Positions 15,395 through 23,392 of a stretch of 64,000 nucleotides of DNA are shown here, piece by piece. How positions within the stretch are numbered: the first letter of the stretch is position 1; every line of letters begins with the position of its first letter. Made by a program: the position numbers and the translations under genes. The notes below the pieces were generated by a model. That model had not been told where the DNA came from. It worked only from the letters and a program-made list of their open reading frames with translations, and did not search any database. Origin of the DNA: Luteimonas sp. YGD11-2 (GTDB lineage Bacteria > Pseudomonadota > Gammaproteobacteria > Xanthomonadales > Xanthomonadaceae); assembly GCF_004118975.1 (NCBI RefSeq), contig NZ_CP035376.1:1426001-1490000 (forward strand), read 5' to 3'.

Positions 15395-16138
15395 ATGACC
15401 TCCTGTCCCCGCGCCACCCGCGGCACCGCCCGTGCAGCGGCAGTTCCGGTACCCGTGACCATCGAAGCGACGGGTACGATCGCCGCCCGCTTTCTCGACT
15501 TCGTGGCCGATCCCACGTTTCCCTGCGTCGGTGCCAAGGCAGCGCTGGCACGGGGTGCGATCGAGACCGGCGAGTTCGGCCGGCTCGGTGACCGCGGCAA
15601 CGATGTGGCGCTGCTCCAGAGCCTTGCGGTGTTCGCCCGTCGCGTGGACGCAATGGACCCCGGCGACAGCACCATCCATTCCTTCGTCGCCCTCTTCGAC
15701 GGGCCGCCGGACACCGACGAGCGCCGTTTCGAGGCACTGCTGTGGTCGCAGCTGCAGCGCCTGCACGAGATCGACGCCCGCCGTGGCACGCCGTGGGCGG
15801 CCGATGTCAGCCGGGACCCCGATGACCCGCGTTTCAGTCTCAGCCTCGCCGGGCACCCGTTCTTCGTGATCGGCCTGCACCCGGGAGCCTCGCGGCTGGC
15901 GCGGCGGTTCGAGTGGCCCGCGCTGGTCTTCAACTCGCACCGCCAGTTCGAGCGGCTGCGCGCGGACGGGCGCTACCCGAAGATGCAGGCCGCGACCCGT
16001 GCGCGCGATATCGCGCTGCAGGGCTCGATCAACCCGAACCTGGCCGATTTCGGCACCGCAGCCGAAACCCGCCAGTACAGCGGACGCGCCGTCGACGATG
16101 GCTGGACCTGCCCGTTCCGCGTGAGGAGCCGGGCATGA
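15395..16138 (+). CDS. YqcI/YcgG family protein (putative heme-dependent oxygenase)
   Basis: A 247-residue protein with the family landmarks FPCVGAKAAL (about 42-51), STIHSFVALFDGP, FFVIGLHPGASRLARRF and the terminal WTCPF near the C-terminus. YqcI/YcgG proteins are heme-binding. The one with known function, GntA of guanitoxin biosynthesis, is a heme-dependent N-hydroxylase acting on a guanidine-type compound. The terminal CPF Cys is a plausible heme ligand, but I infer that. The stop codon overlaps the ATG of the DUF1989 gene (ATGA), so the two are translationally coupled. Substrate unknown; an N-oxygenated guanidine or amino acid is a reasonable idea. Confidence 0.82.
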   Translation: MTSCPRATRGTARAAAVPVPVTIEATGTIAARFLDFVADPTFPCVGAKAALARGAIETGEFGRLGDRGNDVALLQSLAVFARRVDAMDPGDSTIHSFVALFDGPPDTDERRFEALLWSQLQRLHEIDARRGTPWAADVSRDPDDPRFSLSLAGHPFFVIGLHPGASRLARRFEWPALVFNSHRQFERLRADGRYPKMQAATRARDIALQGSINPNLADFGTAAETRQYSGRAVDDGWTCPFRVRSRA

Positions 16139-16761
16139 CCGCGGCCGGATGGCATCTGGATGCGCAGGTGCAGCGGATCCCGCCGTGCTCCGGCCACGCC
16201 GTGGAGCTGGACGCCGGTGACGAACTGATCGTCATCGACCCGATGGGCCAGCAGGTCAGCGACCTCACCGCCTTCGCACGCGAGGACCTCGCGGAGTACC
16301 TTTCGTCGGGCCGGTCGATCGACTATGCATCCAGGCTCTGGCTCAGCACCGGCGACGTGCTGTACTCCAACCGCAGCCGCCCGATGTTCACCATCCTCGA
16401 AGACACCTGCGGACGCCACGACTTCACCCTGACCCCGTGTTCGAAGCGGATGTTCGAGATCATCTACGGCGAAACCGAGGGCCGGCCTGGTTGCGAAGGA
16501 AACCTGGCGGCCGCGCTGGCGCCGTATGGCATCGGCATCGACCGCATCCCGGTGGCGTTCAACATTTTCATGAACGTCACCGTGGACGGTACGAGCGGTG
16601 AGGTGGCGGTGCTGCCGCCCCTGAGCCAGCCGGGCGATTTCATCCGCCTGCGCGCGGAGATGCCGATGGTGGTTGCGATGACTGCGTGCTCGGCCGGGCA
16701 ATCCAACAATTTCAGCTATAAACCGATCGACTATGTGCTGGAGCGCCGCTCGCGCGGATAA
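16135..16761 (+). CDS. urea carboxylase-associated (DUF1989) family protein
   Basis: A 208-residue protein. The family signatures are the N-terminal ELDAGDELIVIDPMGQQVSDL, the middle SIDYASRLWLSTGDVLYSNRSRPM, the Cys-containing CSKRMFEIIYG and CEGNLAAAL, NIFMNV and the C-terminal MTACSAGQSNNF. Some DUF1989 proteins form a carboxyguanidine deiminase (CgdAB) in guanidine degradation. Here there is a single DUF1989 gene and no carboxylase nearby, so the reaction is unknown. It is coupled by ATGA overlap to the upstream YqcI/YcgG gene and 12 bp from the next gene. Confidence 0.87.
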   Translation: MTAAGWHLDAQVQRIPPCSGHAVELDAGDELIVIDPMGQQVSDLTAFAREDLAEYLSSGRSIDYASRLWLSTGDVLYSNRSRPMFTILEDTCGRHDFTLTPCSKRMFEIIYGETEGRPGCEGNLAAALAPYGIGIDRIPVAFNIFMNVTVDGTSGEVAVLPPLSQPGDFIRLRAEMPMVVAMTACSAGQSNNFSYKPIDYVLERRSRG

Positions 16762-16773
16762 GCAGGAGCCCCA

Positions 16774-17385
16774 ATGACCATGACCTTCCAGTGCAGCTGC
16801 GGGCAGTTGCAGGGAACGCTCGAGCCGCGCGACGCCTATGCCCGTGTCGTGTGCTACTGCCGTGACTGCCAGGCCTATGCGCGGCTGCTCGCACGCGAGG
16901 ACGTGCTGGATGCGCGCGGCGGCAGCGACATCGTGGCGATGCAGCCGGCAGGCCTGCGGGTCACCACGGGCCGTGAGCAGCTCACCTGCCTGACGCTCAG
17001 CCCGCGCGGGCCGCTGCGCTGGCATTCGGCGTGCTGCAACACGCCACTGGTCAATACCCCGCGTGATCCGCGCCTGCCCTATGCGGGCGTGCTGGTGGGC
17101 TGTGTCGCGGCGGATCCATCGGTCGTGGACGGCAGTCTTGGTCCGGCGCAGGCGGCAGTGAATACCGGTTCCGCGACGGGTATCGTGCCGCGGAGCCGGT
17201 TGCGCACGGCGCTGACCGTCGCCCGCATCGTGGCCGGCGTACTGGCGGCGAAGCTGCCGGGCCGGCAGCGCGACAACCCGTTCTTCGTCGCGGATACCCC
17301 GCGGCCCGTCGTCGAGCCGCGGGTGGTGTCCAAAGCCGAGCGCGAGGCGGCCACGCCGGCACCCCGGGGGAACCCGGCGGACTGA
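16774..17385 (+). CDS. GFA-like zinc-binding protein (DUF6151)
   Basis: A 203-residue protein with a Cys-rich N-terminus: CSCGQLQGTL (around residues 8-16), CYCRDCQAYARLL (around 28-40) and CCNTP (around 89-93). These fit the zinc ligands of the glutathione-dependent formaldehyde-activating enzyme fold. DUF6151 describes such proteins in proteobacteria; activity unknown. An AGGAG site precedes the ATG and the gap to the DUF1989 gene is 12 bp, so it is the third member of an operon with YqcI/YcgG and DUF1989. The C-terminal 60 residues form a short basic tail. Confidence 0.8.
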   Translation: MTMTFQCSCGQLQGTLEPRDAYARVVCYCRDCQAYARLLAREDVLDARGGSDIVAMQPAGLRVTTGREQLTCLTLSPRGPLRWHSACCNTPLVNTPRDPRLPYAGVLVGCVAADPSVVDGSLGPAQAAVNTGSATGIVPRSRLRTALTVARIVAGVLAAKLPGRQRDNPFFVADTPRPVVEPRVVSKAEREAATPAPRGNPAD

Positions 17386-17409
17386 AACGGGTCATCCACC
17401 GGATCGGGC

Positions 17410-17430
17410 GCGGGCGGCCGGGCCGCCCGC
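17410..17430. terminator. GC hairpin in convergent gap
   Basis: GCGGGCGGC-CGG-GCCGCCCGC is a perfect 9-bp stem with 3-nt loop between the convergent GFA-like and stress-protein genes. There is no U-tract, so it may act weakly or with Rho in both directions. Confidence 0.45.
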
Positions 17431-17437
17431 GAACACG

Positions 17438-17935
17438 TCAGCGCAGCGGCACGTCGCCGACCTTGTCGTCGTAGTCCTTCTTCGGATCCACGCCAAGCAG
17501 CATTTTCACGCCCGCCAGCAGGCTGTTCTCGTTGAGCCATACGTGCGCTTCCGCCGCGTCCATGCGCAGCAGGCGCAGCTTGGGGTCGTCCTTGCCGTCC
17601 TCGTACCAGGCGGCGACGAAGGGGTTCCACAGGCGGTCGATCACCGCGCGGTCGTTGTCGATCATCACCTGGCCGGTGATGGTGGCGAACAGGTCGTGGT
17701 CCTTCGACACGAACGAAGCGCTGGCTGCGTGGCCGGCGCCAGTGCCTTCCAGCGACTGCGCAAGCTCGGTATCGATCGAGGTGAAGAACCACAGTGGCGC
17801 GTGCTGGTCCTCGGCCATCGCGGTCATCGGCCGCGGCTCGACGCCGGATGCGCCGAGCATCACGGTGCGGTCCTTGTCGAGCGCCTTCCAGAACTTCTTC
17901 TCGAGGTCGCGGGTATCGGTCATGGGTGTCTCCAT
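17438..17935 (-). CDS. pyridoxamine 5'-phosphate oxidase-fold general stress protein
   Basis: A 165-residue protein of the PNPOx-like split-barrel family (general stress protein 26 type). The order KFWKALDKDRTVMLGASG, then EPRPMTAM, PLWFFTSIDTELAQSLE, ITGQVMI and LWNPFVAAWYEDGKDDPKLRLLRMD is typical; the last segment contains the FMN-region Trp residues of this subgroup. Flavin binding and a redox role under stress are assumed from homologues, not shown. The start could also be the Met at residue 5. Convergent with the DUF6151 gene. Confidence 0.88.
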   Translation of the reverse strand: METPMTDTRDLEKKFWKALDKDRTVMLGASGVEPRPMTAMAEDQHAPLWFFTSIDTELAQSLEGTGAGHAASASFVSKDHDLFATITGQVMIDNDRAVIDRLWNPFVAAWYEDGKDDPKLRLLRMDAAEAHVWLNENSLLAGVKMLLGVDPKKDYDDKVGDVPLR

Positions 17936-18052
17936 CGGTCACAAGGCCCCACAGGGTCCGGCCCGCGCCGTGACGGGGCCGCCAAATGCGCAGCGGAGCC
18001 TGCGCACAACACGGCGGGTGCAGCAACGTCCCCCGTGTAGCACGATGGCCGC

Positions 18053-18670
18053 ATGCACGAATCAAGCCCCAGACCCCACCCACCCGCCTGCGAGCGCAAT
18101 CGCGAGCCGATCCTCGGCGTGTTGCGCGAACACTTTGCCGGTCGCAGGCACGTGCTGGAGATCGGCAGCGGCACCGGCCAGCACGCAGTGCATTTCGCGG
18201 CCGCGATGCCATGGCTGGTCTGGCAGGCATCGGACGTCGCCGACAACCTGCCGGGGATCCGCGCCTGGCTCGATCATGCCGGCCTGCCCAACACGCCGCC
18301 ACCGCTGGCGCTGGACGTGCTGCAGCCGTCGTGGCCAGCCGTGGCGGCGGATGCGGTGTTCACTGCCAATTCGCTGCACATCATGGGCATCGACGCGGTG
18401 GACGCGTTCTTCCGCGGCGTGGGCCGGGTGCTTGCCGACAGGCCGGGCGGGGTACTGGTGGCCTACGGTCCATTCAACTACGACGGACGCTGGACCAGCG
18501 ACAGCAATCGCGAGTTCGACGCATGGTTGAAGGCGCGCGACCCGCGCTCCGGCATCCGCGATTTCGAGGATTGCGACGCGCTCGCCGCGCGTGAAGGCCT
18601 GCAGTTGTTGGCCGACCTGGCGATGCCGGCCAACAACCGCTGCCTGGTCTGGCAACGTGCCCACGTGTGA
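18053..18670 (+). CDS. DUF938 family SAM-dependent methyltransferase-like protein
   Basis: A 205-residue protein with the DUF938 start PACERNREPILGVLREHF, the SAM-binding loop VLEIGSGTGQHAVHFA (about 34-49), FTANSLHIM and the GPFNYDGRWTSDSNREFD segment near residue 140. These proteins have a class I methyltransferase fold. The substrate is unknown. Upstream lies a 117-bp gap after the divergent stress-protein gene, where the promoter should be. Confidence 0.9.
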   Translation: MHESSPRPHPPACERNREPILGVLREHFAGRRHVLEIGSGTGQHAVHFAAAMPWLVWQASDVADNLPGIRAWLDHAGLPNTPPPLALDVLQPSWPAVAADAVFTANSLHIMGIDAVDAFFRGVGRVLADRPGGVLVAYGPFNYDGRWTSDSNREFDAWLKARDPRSGIRDFEDCDALAAREGLQLLADLAMPANNRCLVWQRAHV

Positions 18671-18755
18671 CCGGCGCGGCTCGCGATCACGGCCCCGACG
18701 CAGCAGGTTTCGCTAGGCTGGCCCGCCTGCGGGCAACGGGTGGCGGATACGCGGC

Positions 18756-19916
18756 ATGGTTCCAGTGAAGCGAGGCAGGGCCGGTAGGGGGTGGTTGCGG
18801 TCGCACGTTCCGGCGCTGGTGAGGCGGCTCGTACAGGTGGCGGTGCTGTGTGCCGCGGGTGCATCCGCTGCGTGCAACGGAGCCGATCCGCCGTCGCCTG
18901 CGGGTGGGACGCAGGTGCCTGTGCAGGCGGCGATGCCAGCCGTCCCGCCCGCAGCGGATCCGGCGGCGGTGCGGGCCGCGCTCGATGTCCTGCTGGACGA
19001 AGCCGCCGCGATCGAACCGCTGAAGGCGGTGGCCATCGCGCACGAGGGCGACGTGATTGCCGAGCGCGGTTATCGCGGCTCCACCCCGGCCACGCCGACC
19101 AATATCAAATCCGCATCGAAGTCGGTGATGTCGGCACTGGTCGGCGTCGCCATCGACAGGGGCGTGCTCGAAGGCACCCACCAGCCGATCGCGCCCCTGC
19201 TGCGCGACGACCTGCCGGCGGATCCCGACCCGCGGCTGGCGCAGGTGACCATCGGGCACCTGCTGTCGATGCAGGCGGGGCTGGGCCGCACCTCCGGCGC
19301 GAACTACGGGCGCTGGGTATCGAGCCGCAACTGGGTGCGTTCGGCGCTGGCGCAGCCGTTCGTGGACGAGCCGGGCGGCGCGATGCTGTATTCCACCGGC
19401 TCCACGCACCTGCTGTCGGCGATCCTTGCCGGCGCGACCGGCCGCAGCACGCTGGATCTCGCGCGCGAGTGGCTGGGCCCACAGCAGGGCTTCGCGATCA
19501 CCGCGTGGGACCGTGACCCGCAGGGCATCCATCTCGGCGGCAACAACATGGCGATGAGCACCCGCTCGCTGCTGGCCTTCGGCGAGCTGTACCGCAATGG
19601 CGGCCGCAGCAGGGACGGGCAGCAACTGGTCCCGCCGGAGTGGATCGAGGCCTCGTGGCAGCCGCGCACCGCATCGCGCTTCACCGGTGATGCCTACGGC
19701 TACGGCTGGTTCCTGCGCGATATCGCCGGCGAACCGGTGCGCTACGCCTGGGGCTACGGCGGGCAGATGCTCTACATCGTGCCGTCGCTGCGGCTCACGG
19801 TGGCAATGACGTCCGACGACAGCGAAGCGTCCGCGCGCAGCGGCCACCGCGATGCGCTGCACCAACTGATGGGCAGGATCCTCACCACCGTGCGCGACGG
19901 GCCATTGGCGGAGTAG
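18756..19916 (+). CDS. serine hydrolase, beta-lactamase class C-like, exported
   Basis: A 386-residue protein with an N-terminal hydrophobic stretch (about residues 24-40, ending ASAAC), suggesting export and perhaps lipidation at Cys40, although the lipobox is imperfect. The SxxK motif SASK (119-122) lies in the NIKSASKSVMSALVG context, and the YSTGSTHLLSAI region supplies the Tyr of the YxN/S motif. GYAWGYGGQ replaces the third (HTG/KTG) motif. This arrangement resembles 6-aminohexanoate-dimer hydrolases and esterases more than true beta-lactamases. It probably hydrolyses an amide or ester in the periplasm. Confidence 0.82.
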   Translation: MVPVKRGRAGRGWLRSHVPALVRRLVQVAVLCAAGASAACNGADPPSPAGGTQVPVQAAMPAVPPAADPAAVRAALDVLLDEAAAIEPLKAVAIAHEGDVIAERGYRGSTPATPTNIKSASKSVMSALVGVAIDRGVLEGTHQPIAPLLRDDLPADPDPRLAQVTIGHLLSMQAGLGRTSGANYGRWVSSRNWVRSALAQPFVDEPGGAMLYSTGSTHLLSAILAGATGRSTLDLAREWLGPQQGFAITAWDRDPQGIHLGGNNMAMSTRSLLAFGELYRNGGRSRDGQQLVPPEWIEASWQPRTASRFTGDAYGYGWFLRDIAGEPVRYAWGYGGQMLYIVPSLRLTVAMTSDDSEASARSGHRDALHQLMGRILTTVRDGPLAE

Positions 19917-19949
19917 GGAGGCAGCGGCACGGTGTGCGGTGCCTACCGG

Positions 19950-20762
19950 TCAGCCGCCCAGTGAGCGGCCCAGCCTGTCCTCGGCCTCGCGGACCTGGTC
20001 GAGCAGCGTGTCGCGATCATCCAGGCCGGGCATGCCCTCCAGCAGCGTCCGCAATACGTCGAGGTCCTGGCGGCGGCCGAGCCGGTCGCTCAGCGCGTGC
20101 AGCCGCTCGGCCTGGTCCGCGTGCCGCTCGCCACCCAGGCTGGCGACCAGTGCCGGTTTGATCGTGGCCACCGCTTCCACCTGCATGCGCAACTTGCGCA
20201 CACGGCGGCGCCAGCGGTGCAGCGCATCGGCATCGGCGTCGCGGCGCGCGCGCTTGCGTGCCTTGTCGGCGCGGCGCCGGCCACGTTCCAGTGCACGGCG
20301 CAGGTCGGCGGCCTTGAGCCTGTGCCAGGGCGCCGCCTCGATCCGCGCCAGCGCGCGCCGTACCCAGCTGCGTCGCCGTTCGAAACCCGGGTCCTGCACC
20401 AGTGCCGTGGCAAGCAATGCGTCGCGGCGCTGCGCCAGCGTCACCACGACCGGCTGCCAGCGCTCGTGATCGCGGCGCGCGAAGCGCTCGGCAGTGCCGA
20501 TGGTGGCGTGGGCATCGCGCAGCGCGGACAGGCTGTCCCCGGTGCGTTGCAGGATGCGGTCGGCGATGCCCACGTCCAGCCGCTGGTCCACCAGCTGCAG
20601 CAGTGCGCGCAGCCGGCGGATCGCCTTGCGCGCCTCGTGGATCGAGCCGTGCACATCCGCGGTGGGCACCAGTCCCGCAAGCACGGCGTCGGCTTCCTCG
20701 CGGGCACGCGCGAGGGCGCGCGCGGCGGTGCCGGTGGGGGCGAGGGGCGCAGGGTCGTTCAC
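19950..20762 (-). CDS. CHAD domain-containing protein
   Basis: A 270-residue protein consisting almost entirely of a CHAD domain: conserved His residues in DVHGSIHEARKAIRRLRALLQLV and RWRRRVRKLRMQVEAV, with many Arg/Lys on long helices. CHAD proteins bind polyphosphate. The GTG start at 20762 overlaps the TGA of the Nei-like gene (GTGA), so it is translationally coupled to it. A longer reading would run 31 residues into that gene. A link between polyphosphate and DNA repair is not established; the coupling may only reflect genome compaction. Confidence 0.85.
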   Translation of the reverse strand: MNDPAPLAPTGTAARALARAREEADAVLAGLVPTADVHGSIHEARKAIRRLRALLQLVDQRLDVGIADRILQRTGDSLSALRDAHATIGTAERFARRDHERWQPVVVTLAQRRDALLATALVQDPGFERRRSWVRRALARIEAAPWHRLKAADLRRALERGRRRADKARKRARRDADADALHRWRRRVRKLRMQVEAVATIKPALVASLGGERHADQAERLHALSDRLGRRQDLDVLRTLLEGMPGLDDRDTLLDQVREAEDRLGRSLGG

Positions 20763-21562
20763 GGCTGTTTTCGCACCCGGCGGTTGGAAGGTGGGGGTGG
20801 CAGCGCGGCGTCGGTTGCGACGGCTTCGCCGTACAGGCGCTGGCAGGTGTCGCACCAGAATGCGCGCCGCTGCGCCTGGCCGAGGTGCTTGCGGTAGCTG
20901 AGCGGCGTGCCGTCGCGCGGACAGCTGGTCTTCGCATGCACCTGCCAGTGCTTCTTCAGCACGAAGGCCTTTTTCCAGTTGTAGAAGTCGAAGCTGTACT
21001 CGCGTGCCTGCGCGACCAGTTCCGACAGCTTGCGCGGTGGCAGTGCGCCGACGCGGCTCTCCGGATGCACGCGGATGCGGTGCAGCACCTCGTTCTTGAT
21101 GATGTTGCCGACCCCGGCGAACACGTCCTGGTCGAGCAGCGCGTCGGCGGCGAGGCTCTCCGGCTGCAGCCGCAGTTTGCGCCGCGCGGCCGCAGCATCC
21201 CAGTCGTCGTTCATCACGTCGGCGGTCCAGTCATAGGTGTCGTCGAGCTCGCCCTCGATGAAGCGCACCGAGCAGGCGTAGAAGTTCAGCACCTCGCCCT
21301 TGCTGAAGCCCAGCGACAGCAAGGGCGCGGTGGCCTTCTCCTCGTTGATCCGGTAGCTGCCGAACAGCAGCAAGTGGATGCGCAGGCCGAAGCCGTCGAA
21401 CTGCAGCAGGAAGTGCTTGCCCCAGGTGCGCACCGCCAGCACCTTGCGACCGCGCATGCGCTCGATGTCCTGGGTGCTGTTGCCCGAGACCCGCAGCACC
21501 TTGCGCCCGGCGAAACGGGCCGCGGCTTCGCGGAGGATGACCAGCGATGGACCTTCAGGCAT
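20759..21562 (-). CDS. endonuclease VIII-like DNA glycosylase (Fpg/Nei family)
   Basis: From the ATG at 21562 the protein is 267 residues and starts PEGPSLVILRE, so after Met removal the catalytic Pro2-Glu3 pair is at the N-terminus as in Fpg/Nei enzymes. The beta-sandwich region holds RTWGKHFLLQFD; the H2TH segment contains DQDVFAGVGNIIKNEVL; and a C-terminal zinc finger has CPRDG and CDTCQ. It excises oxidised bases and cleaves abasic sites. Nei-like specificity (oxidised pyrimidines) is likely but not certain. It is coupled to the CHAD gene. Confidence 0.92.
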   Translation of the reverse strand: MPEGPSLVILREAAARFAGRKVLRVSGNSTQDIERMRGRKVLAVRTWGKHFLLQFDGFGLRIHLLLFGSYRINEEKATAPLLSLGFSKGEVLNFYACSVRFIEGELDDTYDWTADVMNDDWDAAAARRKLRLQPESLAADALLDQDVFAGVGNIIKNEVLHRIRVHPESRVGALPPRKLSELVAQAREYSFDFYNWKKAFVLKKHWQVHAKTSCPRDGTPLSYRKHLGQAQRRAFWCDTCQRLYGEAVATDAALPPPPSNRRVRKQP

Positions 21563-21752
21563 GCGCGGCAGTATCGCCATGCCCGATGAGGCAGGCGTCA
21601 ACGGTGCCGACGCCGTGGCATCCGCCGGCAGGATCCGCACCGTGGGCCGGCGGTGGCCGCCACCATCACCGATCCACGTTGGCCCGGCTGCGCCGTGCCC
21701 CGGCACGCCCAGGCTCCCGCCAGCGGGAGGCCCCACACAGGAGAGCACCACG

Positions 21753-22478
21753 ATGAGCTACCACACGGGGTCGATCGCGGCCGTACCCACCGCGAACCGC
21801 CAGCAGTACCTCGACCACGCGCGCGAGTGCTGGTCGCTGTTCCAGCGCCACGGCGCGACACGGATGGTCGAGACCTGGGGCGAGGACGTGCCGCACGGCA
21901 CGCTCACCGACTTCCATCGCGCGGTGGACGCCCAGGACGACGAGACGGTCACCTTCGGCTGGATCACCTGGCCCGACCGTGCCAGCGCCGACGCCGCATG
22001 GCAGGCGATGAGCGTCGACCCGGCGATGCGCGACATGCAGATGCCGTTCGACGGCAGCCGCATGATCTGGGGCGGGTTCGCCACGGTCTACGAGCAGGGC
22101 GACGCGGTGGGCGGCGGGTACTACCAGGGGTTCGCACTGGCGGTGCCGGCGGCCAACCGGGACGCGTATGTCGACATGGCCGGCAAGGGCTGGGAGATGT
22201 TCCGCAAGTGCGGTGCACTGGGCGTGGTGGAGGCCTGGGGCGAGGACGTGCCGCACGGCAAACGCACCGACTTCCATCGCGCGACACAGGCACGCGACGA
22301 CGAGGTCATCGTGTTCTCCTGGATCAACTGGCCCGATCGCGCCACCTGTGATGCGGCCGCCCGGGCGATGGAACAGGACGCCGGCGACACGGCGCAGTGG
22401 GAGATGCCGTTCGACGGCAAACGCATGTTCTGGGGCGGCTTCGTACCGCTGTTCGATTCCGCGTCGCCAGTGCGTTGA
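21753..22478 (+). CDS. protein with two tandem DUF1428 domains
   Basis: A 241-residue protein made of two DUF1428 (YbaA-like) domains, about residues 7-116 and 125-238. DUF1428 proteins are usually single-domain and about 117 residues, so this is a duplication-fusion. Both halves share WGEDVPHG, TDFHRA, DDE-V-F-WI-WPDRA and MPFDG-RM-WGGF, spaced alike. An AGGAGAG ribosome-binding site precedes the ATG. The function of the family is unknown. The fold is dimeric alpha-beta, so the fusion may act as a built-in dimer. Confidence 0.9.
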   Translation: MSYHTGSIAAVPTANRQQYLDHARECWSLFQRHGATRMVETWGEDVPHGTLTDFHRAVDAQDDETVTFGWITWPDRASADAAWQAMSVDPAMRDMQMPFDGSRMIWGGFATVYEQGDAVGGGYYQGFALAVPAANRDAYVDMAGKGWEMFRKCGALGVVEAWGEDVPHGKRTDFHRATQARDDEVIVFSWINWPDRATCDAAARAMEQDAGDTAQWEMPFDGKRMFWGGFVPLFDSASPVR

Positions 22479-22523
22479 CGCGCGCCGAGGTATGCAGGGG
22501 GCCCGTCCTGGAATGACCGTCCC

Positions 22524-22625
22524 ATGCCTGCACGTATCCGCACCTCCGGCTGTCTGGTCAGCATCATCGCCTCGGTGGTGCTGACCGTGGTGCTGAACCT
22601 GCTGCTGCGCGCGTGCATGGCATGA
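22524..22625 (+). CDS. 33-residue single-span membrane peptide
   Basis: A short frame with a basic N-terminus (PARIRTSGC) and a hydrophobic helix (residues 11-28, LVSIIASVVLTVVLNLLL) ending in RACMA. Its stop overlaps the ATG of the DUF72 gene (ATGA at 22622), suggesting translational coupling. Too short for homology to be decided by eye, but this topology (N-in, single span) is common in small inner-membrane proteins and the spacing looks deliberate. Function unknown. Confidence 0.55.
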   Translation: MPARIRTSGCLVSIIASVVLTVVLNLLLRACMA

Positions 22626-23377
22626 CGGCGGCGGAACGTCGCGGCGGTCGGTTACTGGTGGGCTGCGCGGGGTGGTCGATCCCGTCGCAGCACATGCACC
22701 TGTTCGGCCCGGGCGACAGCCACCTGGCGCGTTATGCCACGCGTTTTTCCATCGTCGAGATCAACTCCACGTTCTATCGCCCGCACCAGCCGCGCACCTT
22801 CGAACGCTGGGCCGCCAGCGTGCCGAAGGAGTTCCGCTTCTCGGTCAAGGTGCCACAGGCGATCACCCACCACGCGCGCCTGCATGGGGTGGGGGATGCG
22901 CTCAGCGCCTTCCTCGACTCGATCGCCGGGCTGGGCCCGAAGCTCGGCGGCCTGCTGGTGCAGCTGCCGCCGGGCCTGGTCTTCGACGCGCGCACCGCCG
23001 GTACCTTCTTCACCATGCTGCGGCGTCGCACCGACGTGCCGGTGGCCTGCGAACCCCGCCATGCCAGCTGGTTCGAACCGGCGGTGGACGTACTGTGGCA
23101 GCGCCACGGGGTGGCACGTGTGGCCGCCGATCCGGCGCGGTTGCCATCCGCCGCACAGGCCGGAGGCTCGCAGCGGGACTGGCGCTACTGGCGCTGGCAC
23201 GGCTCGCCGCGCATCTACTACAGCCCCTACGACGATGCCGCGCTGGGCGCGCTGGCTGCGGCGATGCGTGCGGGCACGCGTGGCGCTCCGGCCGGCTGGT
23301 GCATCCTCGACAACACCGCGGGCGGGCATGCGATGGGCGACGCGGCACGCCTGCAGGCAATGCTTGCAGGGAAATGA
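22622..23377 (+). CDS. DUF72 family protein
   Basis: A 251-residue TIM-barrel-like DUF72 protein: VGCAGWSIPS at the start, FSIVEINSTFYRP, FSVKVPQAITH, then LVQLPPGLVFDA, ACEPRHASWF and the YWRWHGSPRIYYSPYDD block near the C-terminus. Length is typical. The biochemical function of DUF72 is unknown. Start: the ATG at 22622 overlaps the stop of the 33-residue membrane peptide. A GTG at 22613 is an in-frame alternative adding three residues. Confidence 0.9.
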   Translation: MTAAERRGGRLLVGCAGWSIPSQHMHLFGPGDSHLARYATRFSIVEINSTFYRPHQPRTFERWAASVPKEFRFSVKVPQAITHHARLHGVGDALSAFLDSIAGLGPKLGGLLVQLPPGLVFDARTAGTFFTMLRRRTDVPVACEPRHASWFEPAVDVLWQRHGVARVAADPARLPSAAQAGGSQRDWRYWRWHGSPRIYYSPYDDAALGALAAAMRAGTRGAPAGWCILDNTAGGHAMGDAARLQAMLAGK

Positions 23378-23392
23378 AGGCGGTGCCGGGCC

